Source: Flectobacillus longus
Lineage (GTDB): Bacteria; Bacteroidota; Bacteroidia; Cytophagales; Spirosomataceae
DNA length: 64,000 nt
Direction of reading: 5' to 3'
Assembly (NCBI RefSeq): GCF_030056705.1
Contig: NZ_JASHIC010000026.1
Span: forward strand, 62,001-126,000
Both the position numbers and the translations under genes were made by a program. Numbering within the stretch: position 1 is the first letter of the stretch; every line of letters begins with the position of its first letter. Positions 18,398 to 28,200 of this stretch are shown piece after piece. The notes below the pieces were generated by a model, which had not been told where the DNA came from, ran no database searches, and was given only the letters and a program-made list of their open reading frames with translations.

Positions 18398-19408
18398 ATG
18401 GTAAAAGCACATTTTGACGACATACGACATACCATTTTAGACGAACTTGACAAGGCGACTGAAAGGATAGTTGTTGCTGTTTATTGGTTTACAAATCAGA
18501 CATTATTCCAAAAATTAATGACAAAAGTTTTGGATGGACTAAAAGTTGAACTAATAATTCATAATGACTATATAAATAATCGTGAGACAGGTTTAAATTT
18601 CCAAAGTTTCATTGACAACGGAGGACATTTTTATTTTTCAGACACATACAACCCAATGCACAATAAATTTTGTGTTATAGACAACAAAACTCTTATAAAC
18701 GGTTCATATAACTGGACTTACTATGCCGAAGATAGGAATAGAGAAAACATTTTACTTATCAAAGACGAAAAAGAAACAATAGATGCGTTTATTTCAGAGT
18801 TTGACAGACTTAAATCTTTAACCGAAAAAGTTGAAAAAATTCGTCAATTGACAAAGTTTGAAGTCGATGAATTTAATCTATTACGAGCAAGAGACTATTT
18901 AGCAAATGACATCGTATTTCAAGCAAAAGCGACAGGAAATAAGGAAATAATTGAAAGTGCATTTCAAATTGCCCCAGACAATATAGAAGTTCAAAAAACT
19001 GCATTTGCTCTTGACTTGACAAAAAAATGGAAACTTAAATATTCTATTGGTTCAAGTTTGAAATATGACAATTATTTAATTATAGTTCCTAAGGATACTT
19101 TGCTACCTGTTTCTATATCAAAAATTGTTCAAACATCTGAAGACAATCAAAAAAGTTCAACTTCTACAATTCACTACGGAGAGAATCCAAAAGCAAGTAG
19201 AAATAAACAATTTGCCGAAATGACTATCACAGGAATACCACCAAAACTTGCAGGAGAAGCGAAACTCAAATTTCATTTTACAATAGACATTTATGGTAAC
19301 TTAAAGATGGAGAAATTTTCATTAGACACAGGAAGAAGACAAATAATAACTAAAAAAATTACTGGGCTACTTGAAGAAGAAATTGAAGATAAAATAGAAA
19401 AAGAATAA
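18398..19408 (+). CDS. Phospholipase D-like single-HKD nuclease/phosphodiesterase
   Basis: This 336-residue cytoplasmic protein has one HKD motif: H88, K90 and D95 in MHNKFCVIDNKTLINGSYNW, with the downstream GSYNWT segment. Single-HKD proteins usually act as dimers that cleave phosphodiester bonds, often as nucleases like Nuc or BfiI. Residues from about 150 to the end have no recognised domain and may be a sensor or binding part (HYGENPKASRNKQFAEMTI). The gene has a very short leader, no visible promoter, and is enclosed by perfect 13-bp inverted repeats, the layout of an integron cassette. A defence role is plausible by context but unproven. Confidence 0.82.
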   Translation: MVKAHFDDIRHTILDELDKATERIVVAVYWFTNQTLFQKLMTKVLDGLKVELIIHNDYINNRETGLNFQSFIDNGGHFYFSDTYNPMHNKFCVIDNKTLINGSYNWTYYAEDRNRENILLIKDEKETIDAFISEFDRLKSLTEKVEKIRQLTKFEVDEFNLLRARDYLANDIVFQAKATGNKEIIESAFQIAPDNIEVQKTAFALDLTKKWKLKYSIGSSLKYDNYLIIVPKDTLLPVSISKIVQTSEDNQKSSTSTIHYGENPKASRNKQFAEMTITGIPPKLAGEAKLKFHFTIDIYGNLKMEKFSLDTGRRQIITKKITGLLEEEIEDKIEKE

Positions 19409-19547
19409 CTGGTGCTAACAAGGGTTTGCTAAAATAGGGGCAGAAGTGCTAAATTGAGTATTTGTAATTCTATTGTAAATTTGTGCTAAATGGAACATTT
19501 ATACTTCTAATTCCCCCACTTCGGTAAGCCCAAAAACGTTGTGTGAT
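19409..19547 (+). repeat. attC-like recombination site 1 (between PLD and membrane-protein/RT cassette)
   Basis: This ~139-nt imperfect palindrome has the left core GGTGCTAAC (19410-19418) and the right core GTTGTGTGA (19538-19546). Inner pairs are GGGTTTGC (19421-19428) with GTAAGCCC (19524-19531, two G-U pairs) and GAAGTG (19442-19447) with CACTTC (19517-19522). The left core is complementary to the start of the PLD unit, and the right core to the end of the next unit (21663-21672). That is the rule for arrayed integron cassettes. Confidence 0.62.
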
Positions 19548-19572
19548 ATTTTAAAACCCAAAAACTAGTAAA

Positions 19573-19818
19573 ATGATAAAGAAACTTGAACAGCTAATTG
19601 TCAAACTAAATCCAAATCAAAAAATGATTTTTGCAATCGTAATACCTATTGCATTATTTGTTTTGACAATGCCAATAGCAGGCAATTTAGTTGCTGGCTG
19701 GTATTACGGCTACAATCCTTTTAATTTTAATGTAACTTGGTGGGTTTGGTTACTTTATGTTTGTATTGTTGGATTTATAGAATATAAGGTTTTTGAAGAT
19801 AAGCCAAAGGCTAATTAA
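19573..19818 (+). CDS. Small two-helix membrane protein
   Basis: This 81-residue protein has a short charged N-terminus (MIKKLEQLIVKLNPNQK), a first membrane helix (about 18-38, MIFAIVIPIALFVLTMPIAG) and an aromatic loop (WYYGYNPFNFNVTWW). A second helix (about 52-68) and a charged tail follow. No family is recognised. It starts 34 nt after the right core of attC-like site 1 and shares a cassette-like unit with the reverse transcriptase, from which it is separated by a structured 316-nt gap. It could be a membrane effector or accessory of the RT, or an unrelated cassette gene. Confidence 0.68.
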   Translation: MIKKLEQLIVKLNPNQKMIFAIVIPIALFVLTMPIAGNLVAGWYYGYNPFNFNVTWWVWLLYVCIVGFIEYKVFEDKPKAN

Positions 19819-19827
19819 AGATATTCA

Positions 19828-20123
19828 TAGTTCGGTACTTGTTCTGCTTGACATTTGGTTAGACTGTGGTAGTCCCCAATTTACTTGCAAATGAAACAGG
19901 TTGCAAGGAAGGTAATTTCTAAAATACAAATTATTTAGAAAGAAATTTCTGAACTTGTATGTAGCGAATTTGCCACTTGTTATTTGGGTATTCATAATTT
20001 AGTTGTTTGATTAAATTTGGTACAAAGATAATAATTCCATTTACGGGTTGTGGTGCAAGCGTATAGGGCAGTTTTAGGTCAAGTAATATGAATTGCATTT
20101 AGTCACCACACAAGTACCAACTA
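19828..20123 (+). ncRNA. Candidate structured non-coding RNA upstream of the reverse transcriptase
   Basis: The gap before the RT gene closes on itself. TAGTTCGGTACTTGT (19828-19842) pairs with ACAAGTACCAACTA (20110-20123), 14 bp with one bulged C, over 267 nt. Inside are CTTGCAA/TTGCAAG (19884-19890 and 19901-19907), TTTCTAAA/TTTAGAAA (19916-19923 and 19934-19941) and TGTGGTG/CACCACA (20049-20055 and 20104-20110). Defence reverse transcriptases such as DRT2 and retrons use an upstream non-coding RNA as template, so the position and size (~296 nt) fit. The sequence matches no RNA I can name; the call rests on pairing and context. Confidence 0.5.
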
Positions 20124-20134
20124 TGATTTTTTCT

Positions 20135-21658
20135 ATGAAAAGTAAACAAAAAAGTAAAACTTGGTTTCAGCCCAAAGGGTATTTACATTTTACAACAAAG
20201 TTAAAAGAAAGCAATCTTAACTTTGTAAAGAGTTACATTGAGCAAATTGATAAAAATGGAATACATACCAACATAGTAAAGCACGCATTTTACCCGCTAA
20301 TCCACAGAACAGTTTTACAAAGGAGATTTAAGAAAGTCCAAGATAATGCAGGTAATCAAATTTTAACTGATAAAGGAAAGCATAAACGAAGTCATTACGA
20401 TTTTGTAAAAAACAAAACAAATACAAAGCCAAGAGAAATATTTTTTGCAAACCACCTAGACACGCAAATATATTCATACTTTGCTAAGGAAGTTTTAGGG
20501 AAAAAATATGAAGAGTTACTCAAAGAGCCTGAAAATATTGGGCTTTCTAAATGTATTTCTGCATATAGATTTATTCCTACAAAAGAAGGAAGTCAAAAAG
20601 GAAAATCAAATGTACACTTTGCAAAAGAAATATTTGACTTTATTTCACTTCAAAATGAATGTGTAGTTTTAGCATTTGATATTGAAAAGTTTTTTGATAG
20701 CCTTAATCATACTTACTTGAAAGAAATTTGGTGCAAACTCTTAAAAGTGAATAGATTACCAAAAGACCATTTTGACATATATAAATCAGTTACTAATTTT
20801 TCGTTTGTAAATGAACAAGATTTGTTAGATGAATTAGGCTTTTCCAAAGTAAAAGATAAATTTCTTTTACGAAAACTTATTGAAAAACAAGGTATTAATT
20901 CTTTTTGTGCAAATGCCAAAGAATTTAGAGATAAAATAGCAGGAACAAACAATCAAAAACGTAAATCTTTGATTATTCCTGAACCTTCAAAAGTGTGCGA
21001 AACTCAAAAACATTTTTGGGACAAAGAAGGAAATCGACAAGGAATAGCACAAGGTACTGCAATTAGTGCATTTTTAGCAAATCTCTACTTGTTAGACTTT
21101 GATAAAGTAATATTCAACGCTGTTAGTCATATAAAAGGACTTTATCGGAGATATTCAGACGACATAATAGTTGTTTGCCCTATTGACAAGCAAGACGAAT
21201 TTCAAAAACTTGTTTTATGCGAAATCATGAAATATGGGCTTAAAATTCAACCTATCAAAACAGAAATTACGTTTTTTAGAAGAAATATTAAAAACGAATT
21301 AGAAACGGACAAAACCAATGATAAAAATGCAAGTTTGAAGTATTTAGGTTTTGAGTTTGACGGACAAAAAATAACAATTAAGAAACCAAGCCTTGCTAAG
21401 TATTATAGACGTTTAAAAAGAGTAATTAGAGTTAAATTAATTAAGGCAAAAATTGTAGAAAAGAAGACAGAGAAGAAGCAATTTTTGCACAAAAAAAAAA
21501 TATACAAACGATATAGTCATTTTGGCTATCAAAACTTTATTACCTATGCTTACAGAGCCAACCGTATTTTGAAAAGTAATAACATAAAAAGACAAGTAAG
21601 ACGACACATAAAAATTATAAAAGAACACATAAACAAGCACGAATCTAAGACGCAATAA
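20135..21658 (+). CDS. Reverse transcriptase, probable defence-associated (UG/DRT-type)
   Basis: The 507-residue product is taken from ATG 20135 (MKSKQKSKTWFQPKGYLHF); ATG 20123 is possible but overlaps the closing helix of the candidate RNA. RT motif A is FDIEKFFDSLNH (first Asp about residue 182), motif B is QGTAISAFLANLYL (from 306), and the catalytic YSDD is at 340-343. A conserved LKYLGFEF block follows. There is no maturase, HNH or retron VTG signature, and the N-terminal ~120 residues and lysine-rich C-terminus are extra. This best fits the unclassified/DRT-type RTs, many of them anti-phage. DRT2 is a candidate because of the upstream RNA-like region, but the class cannot be fixed without a profile search. 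The gene is markedly AT-rich, consistent with transfer. Confidence 0.85.
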   Translation: MKSKQKSKTWFQPKGYLHFTTKLKESNLNFVKSYIEQIDKNGIHTNIVKHAFYPLIHRTVLQRRFKKVQDNAGNQILTDKGKHKRSHYDFVKNKTNTKPREIFFANHLDTQIYSYFAKEVLGKKYEELLKEPENIGLSKCISAYRFIPTKEGSQKGKSNVHFAKEIFDFISLQNECVVLAFDIEKFFDSLNHTYLKEIWCKLLKVNRLPKDHFDIYKSVTNFSFVNEQDLLDELGFSKVKDKFLLRKLIEKQGINSFCANAKEFRDKIAGTNNQKRKSLIIPEPSKVCETQKHFWDKEGNRQGIAQGTAISAFLANLYLLDFDKVIFNAVSHIKGLYRRYSDDIIVVCPIDKQDEFQKLVLCEIMKYGLKIQPIKTEITFFRRNIKNELETDKTNDKNASLKYLGFEFDGQKITIKKPSLAKYYRRLKRVIRVKLIKAKIVEKKTEKKQFLHKKKIYKRYSHFGYQNFITYAYRANRILKSNNIKRQVRRHIKIIKEHINKHESKTQ

Positions 21659-21662
21659 AACC

Positions 21663-21720
21663 ATCACACAACATTGCATTTGTGTAAGGCGGGCTAATGT
21701 GCTAATTTAGACTTTTATGC
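21663..21720 (+). repeat. attC-like site 2, left half (end of the RT cassette)
   Basis: ATCACACAAC at 21663-21672 is the exact reverse complement of GTTGTGTGAT at 19538-19547 and begins 5 nt after the RT stop codon. The following stretch keeps the family pattern of site 1 (a TTTG block, GGCGGGC, then GTGCTAATTTAGAC versus GTGCTAAATTGAG). A right half is not visible, so the site may be truncated. Confidence 0.5.
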
Positions 21721-22034
21721 TTTACATAAACACTGTGACCATAGATTTTGGTAATATCGGATTTCAAGCAAGGAAATTTGATACAACTTGGCAACCTAAA
21801 TTTTAAACTTTTTGATACCTTATATCAGAAGGTTTCAGGTCTTCGGATAATCAAATAGGTTAATTGATAAAGCCTCCCCATAAATAAGCTATCGAATAAT
21901 TCACTTAGTAAAGAGAATCATTCGATAGCTTTTAATATATACAAAAAAATAGATTGATTTTGGGTATAAAGTGTTGATAATTAAATTGTTAATTTATGAT
22001 TCGCAATTCATCATTCACAATTCACCACTAATGC
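21721..22034. other. Intergenic region RT to GH106 with strong terminator
   Basis: No gene is seen. A hairpin with 17-nt arms (21886-21902 and 21915-21931, one mismatch) followed by a T-rich tail is a terminator for the plus-strand units and faces the end of the minus-strand glycosidase gene. The rest is A/T-rich without recognised content. Confidence 0.6.
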
Positions 22035-24863
22035 TTACTCAACCCGTTTTGCCTCAATCAATCGCACTGGACCAACTAAACCAGATGGTTTTGGCGACCA
22101 TTTTGAAGCGTCAAAAAGACCTTCCTTATTACGATTTTCGGCTAGTCTGGCGGCCATGTTGATGTTATAATACTTTTTCCAAGGCATTCCATTTTTGTCC
22201 ATCCAAGCCATACGGTTCGCCATCAAATTCGAAACTTGTATCTCCAACGTGTTTTGGTCTTGTAATAGGTTCGAAGGAATCTCAACAGTGTATTGTGGTC
22301 CTATCAAAGTTGCCACAGGTTTACCGTTTATGATGACTCTCGCAGTTTCGTGTACTTCTCCCAAATCCAATATCCAGTGTTGTGTGTTGCCTGAAGGCTT
22401 GGCAAAAGTAGTTTTGTAGCTGGCTGTTCCCGAAAAGCGATTCAATGCTTCCTCCGACCATGTAGTCCATGAGCTTAAGGTCGAAATCGTTCTGGTTGCA
22501 GGAAGTTCGGGACCGCCTTCTACGAAACTAACTTGCCAGTTGTCCTTAAGTTCCTGAGCTTTTTCTGCTGGTGCGAAAAACGGACATTCTTTTCCTTTGA
22601 GAAGATTTGGCGAAACTTTTACGATAATTGACTCATTGGGTTTGAGCGAAACAAATACAGAAGTCCCCGAGTTAGTTTTTTGTACTTTTCCAATGCCTGA
22701 CTCGCCCGTCATCGGGTTGAAAATAGCTGTGGTAACGCCTTTTCGTTGTAGATTTACCCAACCAGAAAAGCTTATTTTATTCTTATTCCAAACGAAGTAG
22801 ATGGTTTCGTTCCCCATTTTTTTACGAATAAAAGACAACCCTTGTTGAGATAAGGTTTCCTCTTTGACGCCATGAAAAGCCAAGAGTTTTTCAAATGATT
22901 CACCTACACTTATTTGACCCAAGCCCACTTTAGCATTCTGAATCGATTCGCTAGTAGCTTGTAACTGAATACCGTTTTTGATTTGAGAAAAAGTCTTTTG
23001 TTTTTCCTCCAAATTTCCCCAACCTGCTACCGATTCAGGTAGTGCGTCGATGAACAAAATCTTGGCACCTGCTTTTGCCAAGGCATTCAGTTTTTGCATG
23101 GTTGCCAAAGGTATATATGTACATTTGGGCACTAGAATTACCTTATAGTTGGCATTTACAGCCTGAATTTTTCCGCCAGAGGTGTTGAGCTTTTGTAATT
23201 GACTATCAGAGATAAAATCGTAAGTATAGCCTTTTTCTAACAAATTTTCAGCCAAATGAGAGAGTTCTGGCAAGCCCAATTCTTTGCCTAAACCATCGTA
23301 GTGACGCAACAGCGATTTGCTTGGTTTTGACCAACTATCCGAAATAGGGAAATAGACAAGCACATCATTGTCGGCAGTAGATTTTTGTAAAAATGACTGC
23401 ACACGAGTCACATATTGGTTGATACTAGCGAAGTCTTTCCACCAAGGATTGGCAGGTGTAAACTCCGTTGCGGCATAAAATAATCTGCCAGGCCAAGGCT
23501 CATTTTCAGGAGAATAGGCGGTGCCATGATAAAAAATATGGTTAATACCCCCTAAAAACATCAAATCAATCGCCTTTTTTACGTCGGAAAGATTTGAGAC
23601 AAAGTGCTCGTTGAGCCAAGTGGCAGTTTCGGAAGCAACGAGTTTTTTACCTGTCAAGTTAGCGGCGGAACTCGCAAATTTGAGTCTTGGTACTTCCATG
23701 CCCTCTGCTTCAGGAATGTCAGCAGCTACGTACAAATCCAAAATATTGGCAGGGGCACCATGACTTTGGTTACGGATAATCTTATGGTTTTTATGCGACC
23801 AAGAACTCCATACACCCATGTACTTTTCCAAGATTAAGTCAGAAATCGTTTCACGATAATCACATAGAATACGAGCATTTTTTTCTGGGGTGTCTTTCCC
23901 GAAAAGCGCAGGTAGAAAATTCCTTAAATCATAGCCTCTGCGTTTTTGAAACTCATTGAACATATCAGGCGTCCAATCGCTTTCGCCTTTGGCATCGTCG
24001 ACCTCATAAGAATCGTTGAAATAGCCTCGTAGATAGCTGATATTGGCATTTTTGAACGCTTTGTCAAAATAAGTAAGATAGTTTTGGATAGCTTTGGTCG
24101 AGAAATGGTCAATCACTTCGCCTTCGCCACCAGGTCCAGCACGCTCGACTTGTTTGCCATGCAATCCCATAAATAAAGCCAATAATTTCCATTCTCCTTG
24201 GGGAGCAGTCCAGTTTAATTTTCCGTTTTTGTCAACCTTATCGGTCAGATTCAAAATTTCATTTTTATCAGAATAAGCCATCAAAACCTGTAAAGGAATC
24301 GGGTGCTCAAAGCGGATTTGCTCAACAAAATCTTTCTGTAAATTGGGATTGAGATAATAAGGTTCTTTTAGGTCTTTGAGATTTAAAGACTTATTTCCTG
24401 CCTGAAGCAATGGTTTTTGGATATAAGTTACCGATTCAGATAAAGTCTGTCCCTCTTTCAGAGTCCAAGATTTTTCGGTAACATATTTACAAGCATCATC
24501 AAGACTTACCCACGATCCACCAAAGGGCCAGCCTGAGGCATTAGCCAAGTCGACACCCATGCCCAATCGCTTACTTTCAGAAAGTGTATGTTCAAACACC
24601 TTCACCCAATCAGGAGAAAGGTAATTGATGAATTCCTTTTCTTGATTTTGGACACCATAAATAACTGTAACCTCAGTCCCTCCAAGCCCCACTTGTTTGT
24701 ATTTTTCTAAGGCTGCTGTTAATCCTTTGGTTGTCACTTGGCTACCATTCCACCACCAGCGTGTCCAAGGTTTTGTTTCAGGAGTAATAGCAGGCCATTG
24801 AGTTTGGGCATGGCTCATGATACCAAGCCCCAGAAGAGGTAAGATAAGTGTTTTTTTAAGCAT
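22035..24863 (-). CDS. Secreted glycoside hydrolase, GH106 (alpha-L-rhamnosidase)-like
   Basis: The start at 24863 (MLKKTLILPLLGLGIMSHAQ) gives a signal peptide and 942 residues. The N-terminal block RWWWNGSQVTTKGL, then GLGGTEVTVIYGV, then DLANASGWPFGG, is the hallmark of GH106 alpha-L-rhamnosidases. The C-terminal ~130 residues form a galactose-binding-like beta-sandwich (WILDLGEVHETARVIINGK). These enzymes release rhamnose from pectin RG-I/II or glycosides in the periplasm. The gene stands alone without a SusC/D pair, so regulation and substrate are unknown. The length is normal for the family. Confidence 0.85.
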   Translation of the reverse strand: MLKKTLILPLLGLGIMSHAQTQWPAITPETKPWTRWWWNGSQVTTKGLTAALEKYKQVGLGGTEVTVIYGVQNQEKEFINYLSPDWVKVFEHTLSESKRLGMGVDLANASGWPFGGSWVSLDDACKYVTEKSWTLKEGQTLSESVTYIQKPLLQAGNKSLNLKDLKEPYYLNPNLQKDFVEQIRFEHPIPLQVLMAYSDKNEILNLTDKVDKNGKLNWTAPQGEWKLLALFMGLHGKQVERAGPGGEGEVIDHFSTKAIQNYLTYFDKAFKNANISYLRGYFNDSYEVDDAKGESDWTPDMFNEFQKRRGYDLRNFLPALFGKDTPEKNARILCDYRETISDLILEKYMGVWSSWSHKNHKIIRNQSHGAPANILDLYVAADIPEAEGMEVPRLKFASSAANLTGKKLVASETATWLNEHFVSNLSDVKKAIDLMFLGGINHIFYHGTAYSPENEPWPGRLFYAATEFTPANPWWKDFASINQYVTRVQSFLQKSTADNDVLVYFPISDSWSKPSKSLLRHYDGLGKELGLPELSHLAENLLEKGYTYDFISDSQLQKLNTSGGKIQAVNANYKVILVPKCTYIPLATMQKLNALAKAGAKILFIDALPESVAGWGNLEEKQKTFSQIKNGIQLQATSESIQNAKVGLGQISVGESFEKLLAFHGVKEETLSQQGLSFIRKKMGNETIYFVWNKNKISFSGWVNLQRKGVTTAIFNPMTGESGIGKVQKTNSGTSVFVSLKPNESIIVKVSPNLLKGKECPFFAPAEKAQELKDNWQVSFVEGGPELPATRTISTLSSWTTWSEEALNRFSGTASYKTTFAKPSGNTQHWILDLGEVHETARVIINGKPVATLIGPQYTVEIPSNLLQDQNTLEIQVSNLMANRMAWMDKNGMPWKKYYNINMAARLAENRNKEGLFDASKWSPKPSGLVGPVRLIEAKRVE

Positions 24864-25210
24864 AAGTTTATTATTTGATAAATCAGGTTTTCTTTGGGCA
24901 TAAATAGCGTACATACAAGATTTTGTAAACTATTTAACACCTTATCCCTAAAAGAAAAATAGGTAGAATTTCTAATGAAAGTAAAATAAGAGAAATGCTG
25001 CTAGAAAAACATGTTTGGATGATTTTGTAGAATTAATATATGTTAGTGAAGAAATTAGATATTTTATGTACTTTTATGGTATGTTTTATCACTAATTTAA
25101 TTTTGTCATTTTATGAACTCACCACCTTATTGAAATGTCAATTCTTCGCCAGACTATCAAAACTTAATTGATAGTTCTATTTCCAATTCATAAACAATAA
25201 ATTATCCAAA
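24864..25210. promoter_or_regulatory. Divergent promoter region GH106 / giant protein 1, with -7 box at 25098-25105
   Basis: This 347-nt spacer between divergent genes contains TAATTTTG at 25098-25105 (plus strand), an exact TAnnTTTG box 106 nt before the start codon at 25211. No clear -33 TTG or minus-strand box for the GH106 gene is found. Confidence 0.35.
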
Positions 25211-28200
25211 ATGCGCAAATTTCTACTATTAGCTTTCTTCCTATTTAACAGCTTTTCGTCTTTTTTATTTGCTCAAAGTTTCGATATAGTCGGAATTGTA
25301 GAACCCTCCCAGAACTATATTTGCTCTAAGCAAAAAATTGTACTTGCTATACAAAAAAATGGGACCTTCGATGCCAATAATAAGTTTACATTACAGTTGC
25401 TAAATAATCAAAACAAAATCGTTTTGAATCTAGACACAAAGGATTCGTCAGGTTTTTTGGTGACCTATCTTCCAGACTTTGCCCAATATCCTAGTGTGTT
25501 TGACTATGAGGGCAATACATCTAGTTTTCTATTTAGATTTCAAATGTTATCTTCTTCGCCAGGCTATACCACAGGAATCTTTAATCAAGCATTTGCCATT
25601 GCTAAAGTGCCAAATGTCCGAATTATAGATACTACCAGTACTGGAGTTACTCGTGGTTTGGCTTATGAAATGCGATTGACAGGAAGTGGTTCTTTTCCGA
25701 TGGTTTTCAAAACTTCCGAGGGGGCTTCGATTGCTTCTAGCTCAAATAACTGGATTGAACCAATTTCTTTAAAAACCTACCCTCAGAAGTCTGGAGATTT
25801 CTACATTAAAGAGGTTTCTAACATGTGTGGAATTGCCAAAGTAGCAGGTAAGGTAAAACTCGATGTTGTAGATAACTTCTTAAGTATAAATGATTATGCA
25901 ATGGGAGAGTTTTGTATTGGAAATAATGTAAAAATATTTGTTGAAAAAAGAGGGACATGGAATACTAATAATAAATTTTATATCCGTTTTGTATCCCCTT
26001 ATTATCAGAATGTTTACTTTGACGTAGAAGCCATTGAAACTAATGATGGTGCTTTGTTAGCAACTATCCCTACGTATATAAAGGAGGGTACTTATCATAT
26101 CAAAATACAATCGAGTAGCCCTAAAATAGCTTCCTCGAATATTTTGTATAGTATTCCAGTTTCGAATCCTTCAAAAATGGATATTGTCTTAAATAATCAG
26201 ACAGTAATGTATGGAAAACCATTTTCAATGTATTTCAATTCCTCGGGATTAATACCCATATTTTATACACTCAATAATGGTGTTCAATATAAATTAGAAA
26301 GTTCTGGATATAGTTCTATTGATATAACGCCAGCTAAATCTACCGAATATAAGATTACGAAATATCAAAGCGTTTGTAACACAGGCACTGGGACAAATGT
26401 CTTGAAAGTTACTGTGACAAACGGTATTAAAATAGAAGAGGTACTTACGTCGTCTATTTGTCCTGGTGAAATATTTAAGGTTAGGTTTTCTAGTCAGCCC
26501 GTATTAGCAGCAAAATCAACGGTATATCTAAATGTAATTTTTAGTGGAGGAAGTACTTTATTACTCACAGGAAAGGTAACTGAAGCTGGATTAGCTGAAT
26601 TCAAATTTCCTGAATCAAGTCCACATGCAGGCAAAAGGTTTGATTTTAGCCTTTATTCAGACAATATTCCAGAAGCCAAAACAGAGTATAATATTTCGAG
26701 TTGTTTGTTTAAAAGTAAACCAACTCTCGATTCGTGGCGTCTTGAGTATTATTCAAAAATCAATCTATCTAATCCAGATTGGATAGAGTACCTTATGGTA
26801 ATAAAAGGTGGAGGAAATGTCGCAGTAGAAAGTTCTCTTGGTCAAAAATTGCTCTATACCGATGCTAACAGCGAGCTAAATGTTCGAAGTAGATTTTTTG
26901 CATCCTCAAATATGCCATTTTCAATAACTAAAATTAGTAATGAATGTGGGGTGATAGATAACCCTAATATAAATTTTAATGTCACTGTAGCTAACTCCAA
27001 TAATAATTTGAAGTTAGTGACTCCTTTTGGACTAGAAAAAACACTGTGTATAGGGACTAAGCATGATTTGAAGTTAATTAAGAATGGAGTGTTTGCAGAT
27101 GGAACAAAATTCTATTTAGATTATGTCAATGAAAATGGATATGTTTTAGCTCAAAATGTAGGAGAGTTTATCGATGATAAACTCACTTGGACTGTGCCAG
27201 CTACTAATGATAATTTTGCAGGAAAGACTACTTTTTATCTGCAAGTTCATACAAGCTCTCCCTATGTAGCTTACGAGCGTTTCAAAGTTCAGGTATCTAA
27301 TCCTCCTTCTTATACTGGCGAAAAGGAAATAAATTATTCAGAATCATATAGTTTTAATCCTCATTATGGAAGTATTAGCATAAATAGTCCAACCGAAACA
27401 ATGATTACATTTAGTAATGGTCAACTGTTTTCTAGTTCAAATGGCTATGTATCATATAAGTTGAATTTGGATAAGGAAACTCAATATGTAATCAATAACA
27501 TTAAAAATGAATGTGGTTCTATTAATGTGAATATTAAAATTAATGTGAAAATTAAAGAGAGAGCTGTGAATGCCTACAATCAATCATACGAAAATGCTAC
27601 TACCGTGTGTGCAGGCAAAAAAATCAGTTTTAAATACTATGAAACGGTTTATAGACCTAGCGCTAAGGTTCCAAAATATAAAGTATTGATTTCAACTGAA
27701 GGTTCTTCCACATCTACCCAAAATAAGACATTATTGACTGGCGTTACCCAAAACCCAGTAGAAGTGACAATCCCATCAGATATGCCAATCGGATCATATT
27801 ATATCCGCTTAGTAGATGAAGAGGATTCATTGAATACTACCACTTCTCAGTTTATCAGGGTAGAAGGAACGCCTTCTGTGGCATTATTAACTGAAAATTC
27901 TAATAGAGATTTTACTATTCAATATGGCGACAAAGTGAGTCTACAACTTCAATCCAAAAATAATTCTGCCTTTGAGGGATTGATTATGGATTCCAATGGA
28001 AATTCTTATACATTCAATGGAATTAATGAAGCTGTGCTAGTAAGTCCAACAAAATCAACTACATATACTGTCAAAAGTGTCTATAATCAATGTGGCAGTC
28101 AAAATTTAACTGAAATTGTAAAAGTGAATGTAAACCCATTTGTGAGTTGGGAGATAAAAAGCCCTATCAAGAATTCACTATGTAAAAATGATCAGGTTTT

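Noticed and set aside
19828-20123. Inverted repeat as ends of an insertion sequence
   Set aside because: There is no transposase frame inside, only 316 nt of non-coding sequence, and no target duplication.
20135-21658. Retron or group II intron reverse transcriptase
   Set aside because: No VTG-type thumb motif, maturase or HNH domain and no intron ribozyme ends were seen; the layout fits UG/DRT-type RTs better.
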